Shown: positions 26,016 through 35,238, counted from the stretch's first letter. The stretch: DNA of 64,000 bases from Woeseiaceae bacterium (GCA_028277185.1 JANQGQ010000044.1:310001-374000), one strand, 5' to 3'. Notes: generated by a model not told the origin, from the sequence alone. Numbers and translations are program-made.

Positions 26016-28196
26016 CTAGCGCTGGCCGAAGTTGAGTTTCACGCGGGCCTGCCAGAAGCCCGGCGGCGTGAAGTACGGCACGAACAGTTCCGACGTCGTG
26101 TAGACCTCGTTGGTGCAGTTGCGGCACTCGAGGAATACGGACCAGCGGTCGTCCGCGTCGGCGAGCGTGACGCCGGCGTTGAACAGCGTGGTCCGTGAGT
26201 TCGGTCCCAGATTGCGCGTGCCGACGACGTTGTCGCCGATGTGGCGCGCCGAGAAGGTCGGCCGGACGATCGAACCGCCGAACCAGTTCACCGGAATGTT
26301 GACGTTCGTCGCGAGCGTAACCGTCACGTCGGGAGACCGCTTCGGATCCGCGACGTTGCAGTTTACGTCAAAGGCGGCGAAGCTCACGTTCGGCGTTTCG
26401 CAGTCCGTCGGAAGATCGACGTACTCCGCGTCCTGAAGGCCGACGCCGAGGAAGATCTCCCAGTTGTCGGTCGGCAGCGCCGTGAGCTCGAGCTCGAGGC
26501 CCGTGTTCTCCAGGCCGCCGCCGTTGGTCGTCAGGAATCTGCCGTCCGGCGTGGCGGACGTGATTTGCAGGTCCTCCAGATCGGAAAAGAACAGCGTTGC
26601 GTTGGTTCTTATCCGGCCGTCGGCCCAGTCGGCCTTGATGCCCGCTTCGTACGACCAGATCGTTTCCGGCCCGAAGGGGAGGAAGTTGACGGGATCGCCT
26701 TCACGGGCGTTCCAGCCGCCGGTCTTGAAGCCGCGGGTGGCCGACGCGTACGCGGAAAAGTCATCGTTGAACTGGTGACGATAGGCGATGCGCGGCGTCA
26801 CATTGGATTCGTCCTGACTGGTTGGAATGCCGGCGGCAATCAGCCCTGCCGTCGTCAGGTCGCCCCCCGTATTGTCCACGAGCGTGACGTCTTTGGTCTC
26901 GTCGGTGTAGCGGGCACCGATGGTGAGCGTGCCCGCCTCACCGATCGAGATGTCGCCTTGCGCATAGACCGCAAACGATTCGGTCGTGTTGCCGAGGACG
27001 CGGTCGGCGAGGCGAGCGAAGCCTCCGAGATAGTCGGCGAAATCGGTCGTGTTGTCTTCGTCCAGGTAGAAGAACCCGGTAACGAGATCGACACGGTCGT
27101 CGAAGAGCTGTCCGTTCCACTTCAGCTCGACGGTCGTCATCTCGTGCTCGCCCTGGTTGTCGATCCAGAAGAAGTCGTCGGTGAAAAACCCGCCTAAAGT
27201 CGGCGGTAACGTGCCGGGGAAGTTGAGCAGGAAATCCTGACTGAGGTCGCGGTAGCCGAGGATCACGCTCGCTTCCCCGCCGAGCGCCGCGAAAGAGAGG
27301 TCGGAGGTGATGCTGAAGGTCTCCGTTTCGTTACCGTAGTCCGCTTTCTGGACGCCTACGCCAGCGGGTACGCCCGTCTGCGGCAGCGTCGTCGTGGTGG
27401 AGCGGTCGTCATCGTCCTCGCCGATCGTGCCGCGTACGAAGGCGTCGTCGCTTTGGATGTAGTCGAGTGCGATGTCCCAGGTGATCTCGTCGGTGGGCAG
27501 AAGGCGGAACGCGGCACGAAACCCGCTGGTGTCCCTGTTGTTGTAGGTCTCACCGTCGTTGAGGTTGTCCAGCCAGCCGTCGTCTTCCTGATAGAACGCC
27601 GAGAACTTCGTGAGGAAGCGTTCGTTGACAGGCAGATCGACGGTAGCCCGGGCGATACGCTCGCTGTAACGTCCGACGCCGACTTCGAAGAAACCGCCCA
27701 TCTCCTCGGCCGGCTTCTTGAGGACGACGTTGATCGCGCCGCCCGTCGTGTTGCGTCCGAACAGCGTACCCTGCGGGCCGCGCAGCACCTCGATGCGCTC
27801 GACGTCGAAGAACGCGAAGTTGTTGGCGTTCTGCCGGGTGACATAGACGTCGTCGACGTAAGTACCGATCGGGGGATCGAACGTGGCGATCGACTCGTCG
27901 TTACCCTGTGCCCGGAGGTAGTACATGTTTGCGGTACCGAGGCCGGTATTGTTGCCGCCAAACAGGTTTGGCACGACGTTGACGAGTTCGATCGTTTCGT
28001 CGACCTGGAGCTTCTCGAGCATTGCATCGTTGAACGCCGTGACGGCTATCGGCACGTCCTGGATCGATGCCTCGCGGCGCTCCGCCGTAACCGTGATCTC
28101 CTCGAGCCCGCCGGAGTTGTCCGACTGCGCGAGGGCTGGCGCCACCGACAGCGACAGCAGCGCCGCAGTGCACGGCGCTAACGTGAAGAACTTCAT
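26016..28196 (-). CDS. TonB-dependent outer-membrane receptor
   Basis: The receptor imports a substrate across the outer membrane with energy from TonB. The start is set at ATG 28196 because AGGGGG lies 5 bases before it and a clean signal peptide follows (FFTLAPCTAALLSLSVAPALAQ). A TonB-box-like LEEITVTAERRE comes next, then the plug (residues about 45-160, ending near VLRGPQGTLFGRNTTGGAINVV) and a long beta-barrel to residue 726. This is the type common in catabolic regions. The shared dyad lies 35 bases upstream and a terminator follows. The ligand is unknown. Confidence 0.92.
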   Translation of the reverse strand: MKFFTLAPCTAALLSLSVAPALAQSDNSGGLEEITVTAERREASIQDVPIAVTAFNDAMLEKLQVDETIELVNVVPNLFGGNNTGLGTANMYYLRAQGNDESIATFDPPIGTYVDDVYVTRQNANNFAFFDVERIEVLRGPQGTLFGRNTTGGAINVVLKKPAEEMGGFFEVGVGRYSERIARATVDLPVNERFLTKFSAFYQEDDGWLDNLNDGETYNNRDTSGFRAAFRLLPTDEITWDIALDYIQSDDAFVRGTIGEDDDDRSTTTTLPQTGVPAGVGVQKADYGNETETFSITSDLSFAALGGEASVILGYRDLSQDFLLNFPGTLPPTLGGFFTDDFFWIDNQGEHEMTTVELKWNGQLFDDRVDLVTGFFYLDEDNTTDFADYLGGFARLADRVLGNTTESFAVYAQGDISIGEAGTLTIGARYTDETKDVTLVDNTGGDLTTAGLIAAGIPTSQDESNVTPRIAYRHQFNDDFSAYASATRGFKTGGWNAREGDPVNFLPFGPETIWSYEAGIKADWADGRIRTNATLFFSDLEDLQITSATPDGRFLTTNGGGLENTGLELELTALPTDNWEIFLGVGLQDAEYVDLPTDCETPNVSFAAFDVNCNVADPKRSPDVTVTLATNVNIPVNWFGGSIVRPTFSARHIGDNVVGTRNLGPNSRTTLFNAGVTLADADDRWSVFLECRNCTNEVYTTSELFVPYFTPPGFWQARVKLNFGQR

Positions 28197-28230
28197 GCTT
28201 ACCCCCTGAGATCCACACACGTTTAGACTT

Positions 28231-28252
28231 ATTGCTATGCTAATATAACATT
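28231..28252 (-). promoter_or_regulatory. Shared 22-bp dyad, copy 4
   Basis: Read on the minus strand it has arms AATGTTATA and ATAGCAAT with spacer TTAGC. It is 35 bases upstream of the TonB receptor start, near the expected promoter. Confidence 0.65.
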
Positions 28253-28355
28253 TGCGGCGCGCGATAACCGCAACAAATGTATCTATGCGTATCGCACTGT
28301 GGCTTGCCAGGGTGTTGCCGCGGCGTTTAGTCTTGATAAATCAGTCGTATAGCGG

Positions 28356-28373
28356 CGGCGTATCGATACGCCG
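28356..28373. promoter_or_regulatory. Perfect 18-bp palindrome
   Basis: CGGCGTATCGATACGCCG reads the same on both strands and lies 85 bases before the methyltransferase ATG. It could be a dimeric regulator's operator for that operon. No matching regulator is identified. Confidence 0.5.
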
Positions 28374-28457
28374 AAGCGCCCGACGCGAGTGGTAATTCCA
28401 CAACACATGTCGGTACGCCGCCGGCCCCCGGTCCACCATCCCAAGGAGCTTCGAGCG

Positions 28458-29645
28458 ATGGAAACTCACCTGGCACATGAACTCGATATCGCCAAGACCG
28501 GCTGGGAGCGCGCCCGCGAGCGCTCGGTCTCGTCGCTGCGCGCCTATGTACTCAACAATCTCGCGGGCGAGTTGCGTGAGGATTACGAGTCGGCCGTGCT
28601 GCCGACGCTGGACGAGCCGCCCGCCGACGGCGTCGCCGTGCATAAGGCGATACGGCCGCGCGACGCCTTTCGCTGGTATTCGAGTCTCCGCTGCACGGCT
28701 CAGGAACTCGTCTGGAATTCCGTTATCGATTCGATCGATCGGCAGGCCGGGTTTCTGGAGGCACGCGCCGCTGAGCTGACGAACGATGCATCCCGGACCG
28801 ACGGTTCGCTCGAACTCAATGCGGATCTCGAGCTTCCCGACTACTACAAAGCCGTGGACGTCCATCTGATGCCCGGTAACTATGAGGGCGCTGCGGACGA
28901 CGCCGGCGTTTTGCCGGGCGCCGTCTACGACAACGGCTTCAATGTGTTCGCGTTCGGCGCCATGGGCAAGGAGCACAACGACATCGGCTGGTCGATGGCG
29001 AATTTCACGAAGCTCCGCTTCCCCGACCTCGATCCGGCCGTGATCGTCGACGTGGGCTGCACGATCGGCCACAACACGCTGCCATGGAAGGCCGTGTATC
29101 CGGACGCGAAAGTCTACGGCGTCGACATCGCGGCGGCTTGTTTGCGTTACGCGCATGCACGTGCCCGATCGCTGGGGGTCGGCGCGCACTTCCGGCAGGC
29201 GAGTTCGGATGCGCTGCCGTTCGACGATGCAAGCGTGGACGTCGTCTTCAGCTCGATGTTCCTGCACGAGTTGCCGGCGAAGCACATCGCCCGGTTCCTC
29301 GCCCAGGCGCATCGCGTCCTCAAGCCCGGCGGCGTCGTCATCAACATGGAGCTGCCGCCGAACGCGGCACTGTCGCCGTTCGATGCGTTTTATCTCGACT
29401 GGGACAGCTACTACAACAACGAGCCGTTCTACAAGAATTTCCGCGACCAGGACTATCGCGGTTTGCTGGAGGCCGCCGGCTTCGGGCGCGACGCTTTCTT
29501 CGAGAGTGTCATGCCGCGCTACACCTATGTCCCGCATGAGGCATTCGCGAAGGTTGTCGGCGGAACGGCCGAGTTCGACGAAGACACGGGCCGGCTGTCC
29601 GACGACATCCAGTGGTATGGCTTCGGCGCAGAGCGCCAGGCTTGA
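28458..29645 (+). CDS. Class I SAM-dependent methyltransferase
   Basis: I place the start at ATG 28458, behind AAGGAG, rather than at earlier in-frame codons. The 395-residue protein has an N-terminal helical extension of about 190 residues and then a Rossmann methyltransferase fold: motif I reads VIVDVGCTIGHNTLPWK, with the acidic motif II VYGVDIAAACL, then SSDALPFDDASVDVVFSSMFLHEL and HRVLKPGGVVINMELP. The long extension is unusual and may bind the acceptor. It is first in a run of five genes. The acceptor molecule is unknown. Confidence 0.85.
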   Translation: METHLAHELDIAKTGWERARERSVSSLRAYVLNNLAGELREDYESAVLPTLDEPPADGVAVHKAIRPRDAFRWYSSLRCTAQELVWNSVIDSIDRQAGFLEARAAELTNDASRTDGSLELNADLELPDYYKAVDVHLMPGNYEGAADDAGVLPGAVYDNGFNVFAFGAMGKEHNDIGWSMANFTKLRFPDLDPAVIVDVGCTIGHNTLPWKAVYPDAKVYGVDIAAACLRYAHARARSLGVGAHFRQASSDALPFDDASVDVVFSSMFLHELPAKHIARFLAQAHRVLKPGGVVINMELPPNAALSPFDAFYLDWDSYYNNEPFYKNFRDQDYRGLLEAAGFGRDAFFESVMPRYTYVPHEAFAKVVGGTAEFDEDTGRLSDDIQWYGFGAERQA

Positions 29646-29658
29646 GCGGAGCGCTATT

Positions 29659-29946
29659 GTGACCGACTCAGTATCTCGCGCCGTCAAGGGCGGCCGGGCG
29701 GCCTTCTTCGAGCAGGCCGACTCGGATCGGCTGCTGGCGATGTTGATGCAGCTCGTGACCGAACACTGGGCGCTCAAGGAGCGTGTGCTCGTGCTCGAGA
29801 AGACTCTCGTCGACAAGGGGCTGCTGGCGGAGGGCGAGCTCGACGCGTTCCGGCCGGACTCCGAGGCCGACGCGGCCTGGGACGCCATGAGTTTCGAACT
29901 GATGCAGTCCGTCATCGAAGCCGCACGAAACATCGAGCGCAAGTAG
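29659..29946 (+). CDS. Small hypothetical protein, 95 residues
   Basis: The start is GTG 29659 with GGAG 7 bases upstream, 13 bases after the methyltransferase stop. The chain is mostly helical and charged, with a heptad-like stretch (LVTEHWALKERVLVLEKTL, about 32-50) that could form a coiled coil. There is no signal peptide. I do not recognise the family. Its position suggests a partner of the methyltransferase or of the membrane protein that follows 9 bases later. Confidence 0.7.
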   Translation: MTDSVSRAVKGGRAAFFEQADSDRLLAMLMQLVTEHWALKERVLVLEKTLVDKGLLAEGELDAFRPDSEADAAWDAMSFELMQSVIEAARNIERK

Positions 29947-29955
29947 GCCCGACAG

Positions 29956-30612
29956 ATGGACCCGTATTCGCCGTTCGTTTTTCTGCACGTCCTCCTGTTC
30001 GTCTTCTGGCTTGGAACCGACGTCGGGGTGTTTCTCGCAGCAAAGATCTCGGAGAAGCCCGAGCTATCGGTAGAAACGCGCTCGACGGTGCTCGGGCTCG
30101 GTATGGTGCTCGACCGGCTGCCGCGAAGCGCACTCGCGCTGATCATTCCTTCCGGCCTGCAGCTGGCGGTGATGAGCGGGCAGCTTTCGCTTCCCGGCTA
30201 TGCGTTGCCGCTGGCCTGGGGCCTTGCACTACTGTGGCTGGTCGTGCTGTGGGTGGGCTTCCTGAACCCGCAGACGCCGACAGAGCAAAAGGCCATGTTG
30301 TTCAATTTCGCGATGAACGCGATTCTTGCCGTGCTCGTGCTTGCGGCGGGCGTCTGGATGCTGATCGCGGGCAGTGTCGCGGGCTGGATTGCCATCAAGA
30401 TACTCATTGTCGGGCTCATCTTCGTGTGCGGCGTGACGCTCGACGTTCTGTTCAAACCGGCCGTCGAGGCCTTCATCGGGATCACCACCTCGGGCGCCAG
30501 TGATGAGCTGAATGCCGCCTACTCGAAAGCTATCGGTCCCGTTTACCTGGTCGTGCTCGCGATCTACGCGCTCGTGCTGGTCGCCGCGTGGTTCGGGATC
30601 GCGAAACCATAG
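29956..30612 (+). CDS. Integral membrane protein, paralogue of the protein at 44998-45660
   Basis: The 218-residue protein has about six transmembrane helices and no recognised function. The first helix reads LHVLLFVFWLGTDVGVF, very like LHIVGFAYWLGGDLGVF in the protein at 44998-45660. Both also share a mid-protein region with conserved Arg or Pro before a helix and a C-terminal cytosolic loop followed by a final helix. Both sit in catabolic operons. The layout resembles heme- or copper-related small membrane families, but I cannot assign one. Confidence 0.75.
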   Translation: MDPYSPFVFLHVLLFVFWLGTDVGVFLAAKISEKPELSVETRSTVLGLGMVLDRLPRSALALIIPSGLQLAVMSGQLSLPGYALPLAWGLALLWLVVLWVGFLNPQTPTEQKAMLFNFAMNAILAVLVLAAGVWMLIAGSVAGWIAIKILIVGLIFVCGVTLDVLFKPAVEAFIGITTSGASDELNAAYSKAIGPVYLVVLAIYALVLVAAWFGIAKP

Positions 30613-30621
30613 GGATTTCTC

Positions 30622-30933
30622 ATGAAACGAATCGTCGTTCTGTTCAACCTCAAGCCCGGCGTCGACGTCAGCGAATACGAGCAGTGGGCGAGGTCGACGG
30701 ACCTGCCTACGGTCAGCGATTTGCCGTCCGTTGACGGCTTCACCGTCCACAAGGCGGCCGGCCTGCTCGGCAAGGAAGATGCGTCGCCCTATGCCTACAT
30801 CGAGATTATCGACGTGAACGACATGGCGACGTTCGGTGCCGATGTCGCTACGGAAACGATGCGCAAGGTAGCCGGGGAGTTTCAGAGCTTCGCCGATGCG
30901 CCGCTGTTCATTCTGACCGACCCGCTGAACTGA
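30622..30933 (+). CDS. REDY-like/HapK family small protein
   Basis: The 103-residue cytoplasmic protein looks like an alpha-beta dimeric ferredoxin-like fold of the kind called REDY-like protein HapK (IVVLFNLKPGVDVSEYEQW at the start, AYIEIIDVNDMATFG and FQSFADAPLFILTD at the end). The family is named from a prodigiosin-type cluster, but its chemistry is not established. It lies 9 bases after the membrane protein and its stop is one base from the next ATG. Confidence 0.7.
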   Translation: MKRIVVLFNLKPGVDVSEYEQWARSTDLPTVSDLPSVDGFTVHKAAGLLGKEDASPYAYIEIIDVNDMATFGADVATETMRKVAGEFQSFADAPLFILTDPLN

Positions 30934-30934
30934 C

Positions 30935-31771
30935 ATGGCCCGCTATCCGGAGCTTGCCGGCAAGGTGGCGCTGATCACCGGTGCGGGCCGCGACCAGGGC
31001 ATCGGCGCGGCAATCGCGAGGCGGCTTGCCGCCGAAGGCTGCCGCGTCGTCGTCACGGACGTCGCGCCAGACGCGCCGACGGCGGGCTCCGGTGTCGACG
31101 ACGCCGATACGATCGAGGCGATTGCCGCCGGTATCCGTTCGTCTGGCGGCGAAGCGTCCGCATTACCCTGCGACGTCCTCGACGAAGCGTCGGTGCAGGA
31201 CGCCGTGGACGCTGCGGTTGCCGGGTTCGGTGCCCTGGATATCCTCGTCAACAATGCAGGGATCGGGTTTCTGATGTCGCCCATCGTCGATACGGACAGC
31301 GAGGCCTGGGATCGCGTACTCGGGGTCAACCTGCGCGGCGCCTTTCTCGCGACGAAGCACGCTGCCCGGCAGATGATCGCGCAGAAGCGCGGCGGACGCA
31401 TCGTCAACGTCGCGAGTCAGGCCGCGAAGTCCGGCTTTCCGTTCGCGGCAGCCTACTGTTCCTCGAAACACGGCATGGTCGGCCTGACCCGGGTGTCGGC
31501 GATAGAACTCGGTCCGCACGACATCACGGTCAACGCGATCTGTCCGAATCACATCACGACCGGTCTTGGCGCCTGGCAGAACGAGTTCTTCTCCGATGCG
31601 TTGGGAATGAGCCACGACGAGTACATGGCCGCGATGCGCTCGCGCATCCCGCTGGGCCGCCCGGGGCTGACCCGGGATATCGCCAATGCAAGCGCCTGGC
31701 TGTGCTCCGACGACGCAGTGTACGTGACCGGTGAGGCCATTAACGTCTCCGGCGGCGAAGAAATGCACTGA
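30935..31771 (+). CDS. SDR family NAD(P)-dependent oxidoreductase
   Basis: A classical short-chain dehydrogenase of 278 residues that interconverts an alcohol and a ketone. It has the cofactor loop TGAGRDQGIGAAIA, the NNAGIG motif, the catalytic Ser region NVASQAAKSG and the Tyr-Lys pair YCSSKHG. The segment between the Rossmann loop and the first helix is slightly long (TAGSGVDDADTIEA). It starts 1 base after the HapK-like gene, so the two are surely co-translated. The substrate may be the product of the methyltransferase upstream. Confidence 0.9.
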   Translation: MARYPELAGKVALITGAGRDQGIGAAIARRLAAEGCRVVVTDVAPDAPTAGSGVDDADTIEAIAAGIRSSGGEASALPCDVLDEASVQDAVDAAVAGFGALDILVNNAGIGFLMSPIVDTDSEAWDRVLGVNLRGAFLATKHAARQMIAQKRGGRIVNVASQAAKSGFPFAAAYCSSKHGMVGLTRVSAIELGPHDITVNAICPNHITTGLGAWQNEFFSDALGMSHDEYMAAMRSRIPLGRPGLTRDIANASAWLCSDDAVYVTGEAINVSGGEEMH

Positions 31772-31864
31772 GCCGGCGACGGGCGCTGACGACGGGCCCC
31801 GGGCGTCTGAACGCGCCGTCACGTAGTACACTGTCGGCATAGGTTCCGCAGCTTGGGGAAGAGT

Positions 31865-32404
31865 TTGCAGGACACCGTCGACCGCGAAAGCCCGCGTCGC
31901 CGCTCGAAGGCGGCAATAGGGTTCCTGTCCGTAACGACCGGCATGCTCCTGGGCGTCGGCGGCTACACCTTTCTTTACGCCGAGGGTTTCTCCTACCTGA
32001 GCTCCGATCCGGCGGCCTGCGTGAACTGCCACATCATGCAGCCTCAGTACGATTCCTGGCAGAAAGCAAGCCACCATACCGTGGCGGTCTGCGTCGACTG
32101 CCATCTGCCGCATGACTTTTTCCGCAAGTACCTGGCGAAGGCGGAGAACGGCTGGCACCACTCCAGGGGGTTCACGCTGCAGGATTTCCATGAACCGATC
32201 ATGATCAAGGGGCCAAATGCCAGGATCCTTCAGGAGAACTGCCTGGCGTGTCACGAGGGGCTCGTTCACGAGCTCGTCGTCGGCGTGAACGGACCTGCCG
32301 AAGAGGTCCGCTGCGTGCACTGTCACGCTGACGTCGGCCACGGCGAAACGGCGGGGCTTGGCGGCCCCGAGTCCATCGGATTAAGGGAGAGCAGGGGACG
32401 ATGA
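31865..32404 (+). CDS. nrfH: Cytochrome c nitrite reductase small subunit (quinol dehydrogenase)
   Basis: NrfH anchors NrfA to the membrane and passes it electrons from menaquinol. One N-terminal helix (AIGFLSVTTGMLLGVGGYTF) is followed by four heme motifs: CVNCH, CVDCH, CLACH and CVHCH, the normal NrfH number. The spacing CVNCHIMQPQYDSW is typical of the family. I choose TTG 31865 as the start because GGGGAAG lies just before it; TTG 31853 is the alternative. The stop overlaps the NrfA ATG by 4 bases. No Fnr or NarL site could be seen upstream. Confidence 0.9.
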   Translation: MQDTVDRESPRRRSKAAIGFLSVTTGMLLGVGGYTFLYAEGFSYLSSDPAACVNCHIMQPQYDSWQKASHHTVAVCVDCHLPHDFFRKYLAKAENGWHHSRGFTLQDFHEPIMIKGPNARILQENCLACHEGLVHELVVGVNGPAEEVRCVHCHADVGHGETAGLGGPESIGLRESRGR

Positions 32405-33921
32405 AGCGGTATCAGAGCGGTTGGACTACCGGTGGCGTGGTCGCACTCACGATCGTCATTGCAATCGCGGCGGCGGGAGTTACCGCGCTGCTCGTGAACA
32501 TCTTCGAGCGCAAGAGCGAGGCACGCGAACCCTGGGTTCGTCTGGTCGAGGTCAACGAGAACACGACGGACCCTTCGGTATGGGGCACGAACTGGCCCAG
32601 GCAGTACGACTCATATCTCCGGACGGCCGAGGCAACGCGGACGCGTTTCGGCGGCCATGGCGGCAGCGAAGCGCTGCCCGAACAGAAGATCGAGCGCGAT
32701 CCGTGGCTCAAGCGCATGTTTCTCGGCTACGCGTTCTCGATCGACTACCGCGATCGGCGCGGGCATGCGTACATGCTCGTGGATCAGGAGCAAACCGAGC
32801 GGCTGACAAAGCCGCAGACCGGATCGTGCCTGCACTGTCACGCGTCGATCATGCCGCTGTACCGCGAACTCGGTGACGGCGACGCGATGCAGGGTTTCGA
32901 GGCCAGCTATCGTTACTCGTACAAAGACCTGAACGCCAAACTGCACGACATGGGCCACGCCCATCCCGTGTCTTGCGTCGACTGTCATTCGCCGGACACG
33001 ATGGCGCTCAGAGTGACGCGGCCCGGATTCATCCTCGGCATCCAGGCGCTCGCCGAGGGGGACGCGCCCGTGCCGCATCTGCCGACCGTCGCGAAGTGGC
33101 GGGAAGGGAGCCGTTCCGCTCCGTACGATCCCAACGTGGATGCCAGCCGCAACGAGATGCGCAGCTACGTTTGCGCTCAGTGCCACGTCGAGTACTACTG
33201 CGCCTCCAACATGCCGCTGACGTTCCCGTGGAGCGAGGGCCTGACCGCGGACGACGTCGAGACCTTCTGGAACAACACGACGTTCGACGACGGTCAGCGC
33301 TTCTTCGACTACCGGCACGCGGAAAGCGGCGCAGAGATCCTGAAGGCGCAGCACCCCGAGTTCGAGCTGTGGAGTCAGGGTATTCATGCGCGGAGCGGTG
33401 TCGCCTGCGCCGATTGCCACATGCCGTATCAACGCGATGGCGCGACAAAGGTCTCCGATCATTGGGTGCGCAGTCCGCTGCTCAACGTCAGCCGCGCCTG
33501 CCAGACCTGTCACCACTTCGCGGAGGCGGAAATCCTCGCCCGGGTCGACGCGATCCAGCAGCGCAACTTCGATTTGCTGCAGCGAGGGGGCGACGCGCTC
33601 ATGGACCTGCTCGACGCTATCGGGCAGGCGAGAGCCGAAGGCGCGAGCGACGAGCAGCTTCGCCCGGCGCTCGAGCTGCAGCGCAAGGCGCAATGGCGAC
33701 TGGACTTCATTGCGGCCGAGAACTCGATGGGCTTCCACGCACCGCAGGAAGCGGCCCGCGTGCTCGGCGAGGCGGCCGACTATGCGCGGCAGGGGCAGGT
33801 AGCGGCGCTGCGGTGGCGCGGACAGCCTGCCGGGGCCGTCGCTGAGGTCGGCGGACAGGACGTTTCTCCGGCGGGTGACGAAGAGGTGCCCGGGTCAAAC
33901 GGGAACGGTCAGTTCCAGTAG
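32401..33921 (+). CDS. nrfA: Ammonia-forming cytochrome c nitrite reductase, CXXCH variant
   Basis: NrfA reduces nitrite to ammonium in the periplasm. Residues 11-33 form a signal anchor. Five heme motifs are present: CLHCH (143-147), CVDCH (192-196), CAQCH (258-262), CADCH (336-340) and CQTCH (367-371). The first, which binds the catalytic heme, ends in His where most NrfA proteins have Lys. The active-site neighbours HVEYY and WSQGIHARSGVACADCHMPY are conserved. The Lys of the usual KFPW calcium-site motif is Thr (LTFPW). The C-terminal 45 residues are extra and low in complexity. Confidence 0.9.
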   Translation: MKRYQSGWTTGGVVALTIVIAIAAAGVTALLVNIFERKSEAREPWVRLVEVNENTTDPSVWGTNWPRQYDSYLRTAEATRTRFGGHGGSEALPEQKIERDPWLKRMFLGYAFSIDYRDRRGHAYMLVDQEQTERLTKPQTGSCLHCHASIMPLYRELGDGDAMQGFEASYRYSYKDLNAKLHDMGHAHPVSCVDCHSPDTMALRVTRPGFILGIQALAEGDAPVPHLPTVAKWREGSRSAPYDPNVDASRNEMRSYVCAQCHVEYYCASNMPLTFPWSEGLTADDVETFWNNTTFDDGQRFFDYRHAESGAEILKAQHPEFELWSQGIHARSGVACADCHMPYQRDGATKVSDHWVRSPLLNVSRACQTCHHFAEAEILARVDAIQQRNFDLLQRGGDALMDLLDAIGQARAEGASDEQLRPALELQRKAQWRLDFIAAENSMGFHAPQEAARVLGEAADYARQGQVAALRWRGQPAGAVAEVGGQDVSPAGDEEVPGSNGNGQFQ

Positions 33922-35238
33922 CGCTCGCGCCGAGGGCAGGGTTGCCGTCTGCTCCAGCGCCCGGATCAGCGGCGCTGCCGGCACGCCGCGATCCGCGAGA
34001 CAGCGTTCGAACTTCGCGCGGCGCTGCTCCGGAGTCAGCGGATTGCCCGGGCTACCGGGCGTGTGCGGAACGGCACGCTCGAACGCGCGGCCGTCGGTGA
34101 GAGCCACGGACACGAACTGAGGGCTGAGCGCGTCGCGGCCAAGGCTTGCGTCCTCGACGACGGTCACCCGGTCATTGAAACCCAGCAACTCCGGATCGCC
34201 GAGCTTCTCCGGCGCGAACGTTGCGGTGCCGATCACCCCGTCGCGCAGCAGGCTGGCGAGCAGAAAGGGCAGACACAGGCGCGCATAGTTGCTGCTCATG
34301 TCGGCGATTGCGGGCCGCGCGACGAGGCGGCGGATCAGCGGCGGTACCCGCGCGCGTATCCCGTCGATGTCCCTGAAGCCGAAACCCTGTTCCTCGCCCA
34401 GCGCCGCGACGGCGTCCAGCACCGCATGGGCGGCACGGCCCGTCGGGAAGGGCTTGTGTGAGAGTTCCGCGACATACCAGACGGAACCGAGCGCGGGCAG
34501 CAAGGCGTCCAGCGAGCCGCCGCGTTCGTACAGCGCGAAGTAACCGAAGGGCCCGTCGAGCACGTCGTGCGGCGCGGAAAGACCGGCGGCGGCCAGGTCC
34601 ACGGCCGTGACGGCCGCCCGCGACCCGTGCGCGATCTGCAGCGGCAGCGCCACGCTGCCTTCGACGTGCGCCTGCATGGTGCCGGCAAGCTGACTGTAGG
34701 CGAAGCCCAGGGCATTGCGGCAGGCTTCCGCTTCGAAGCCGCGGAGCTTCGCCAGCGCAAGCGCGGTGCCGAGCGTGCCGGCCGTTGCGGGGCGAAAGAA
34801 TTCGAGGCTGCGGTCGGCGGCAAGCCCGAGTGTCACGGCGACCTCTACGCCGAGAGCTACGGCTTCGAGCATCGCGGTCCCGTCGCTGTCTTCCTGTTCC
34901 GCGGTCGCGAGTAGCGCGCCCGTGAGTACAGCCATCGCATGCACGGTTGCGGTTTCGTGCAGCGGGTCGAACTCCTGGCAATGCACCTGAAAACTGTTCA
35001 CCCAGGCCGCGGACGCGGCCGGCAGCCGCTCTGTCGAGCCCAGTACCGTCGCCTCCGTTCCGCTGCCCCAGTTTGCGACGACGTCGCGGAGCGCCATGGC
35101 GGACGGCTCGGCGCTGCCCGCGATACCGACGCCGATCGCGTCGGTGAGGAACACGAGCGCCGCCTCCCGTGCCGCTGTCGGCAGATCGGCGTACGCGGTT
35201 CCAAGGACGAACCCGATCAGCGAGTCGACGGCATTCAC
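33895..35238 (-). CDS. MmgE/PrpD family protein
   Basis: The family includes 2-methylcitrate dehydratase and other hydro-lyases. The 447-residue protein has the usual helical domain (DAIGVGIAGSAEPSAMALRDVV; QEFDPLHETATVHAMAVLTGALL) and C-terminal small domain. The start is GTG 35238, overlapping the flavoprotein stop as GTGA, so the two genes are coupled. The substrate is probably the product or precursor of that flavoprotein reaction. The gene's end runs 27 bases past the convergent NrfA stop. Confidence 0.88.
   Translation of the reverse strand: MNAVDSLIGFVLGTAYADLPTAAREAALVFLTDAIGVGIAGSAEPSAMALRDVVANWGSGTEATVLGSTERLPAASAAWVNSFQVHCQEFDPLHETATVHAMAVLTGALLATAEQEDSDGTAMLEAVALGVEVAVTLGLAADRSLEFFRPATAGTLGTALALAKLRGFEAEACRNALGFAYSQLAGTMQAHVEGSVALPLQIAHGSRAAVTAVDLAAAGLSAPHDVLDGPFGYFALYERGGSLDALLPALGSVWYVAELSHKPFPTGRAAHAVLDAVAALGEEQGFGFRDIDGIRARVPPLIRRLVARPAIADMSSNYARLCLPFLLASLLRDGVIGTATFAPEKLGDPELLGFNDRVTVVEDASLGRDALSPQFVSVALTDGRAFERAVPHTPGSPGNPLTPEQRRAKFERCLADRGVPAAPLIRALEQTATLPSARALLELTVPV

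Noticed and set aside
28341..30146. 600-codon antisense frame over the methyltransferase and membrane protein genes
   Set aside because: It spans several well supported plus-strand genes and has no start signal or domain text of its own.
31772..31864. FNR or NarL site in front of nrfHA
   Set aside because: I found no TTGAT-N4-ATCAA and no TACYYMT pair in this 93-base gap. Regulation of nrfHA is left open.
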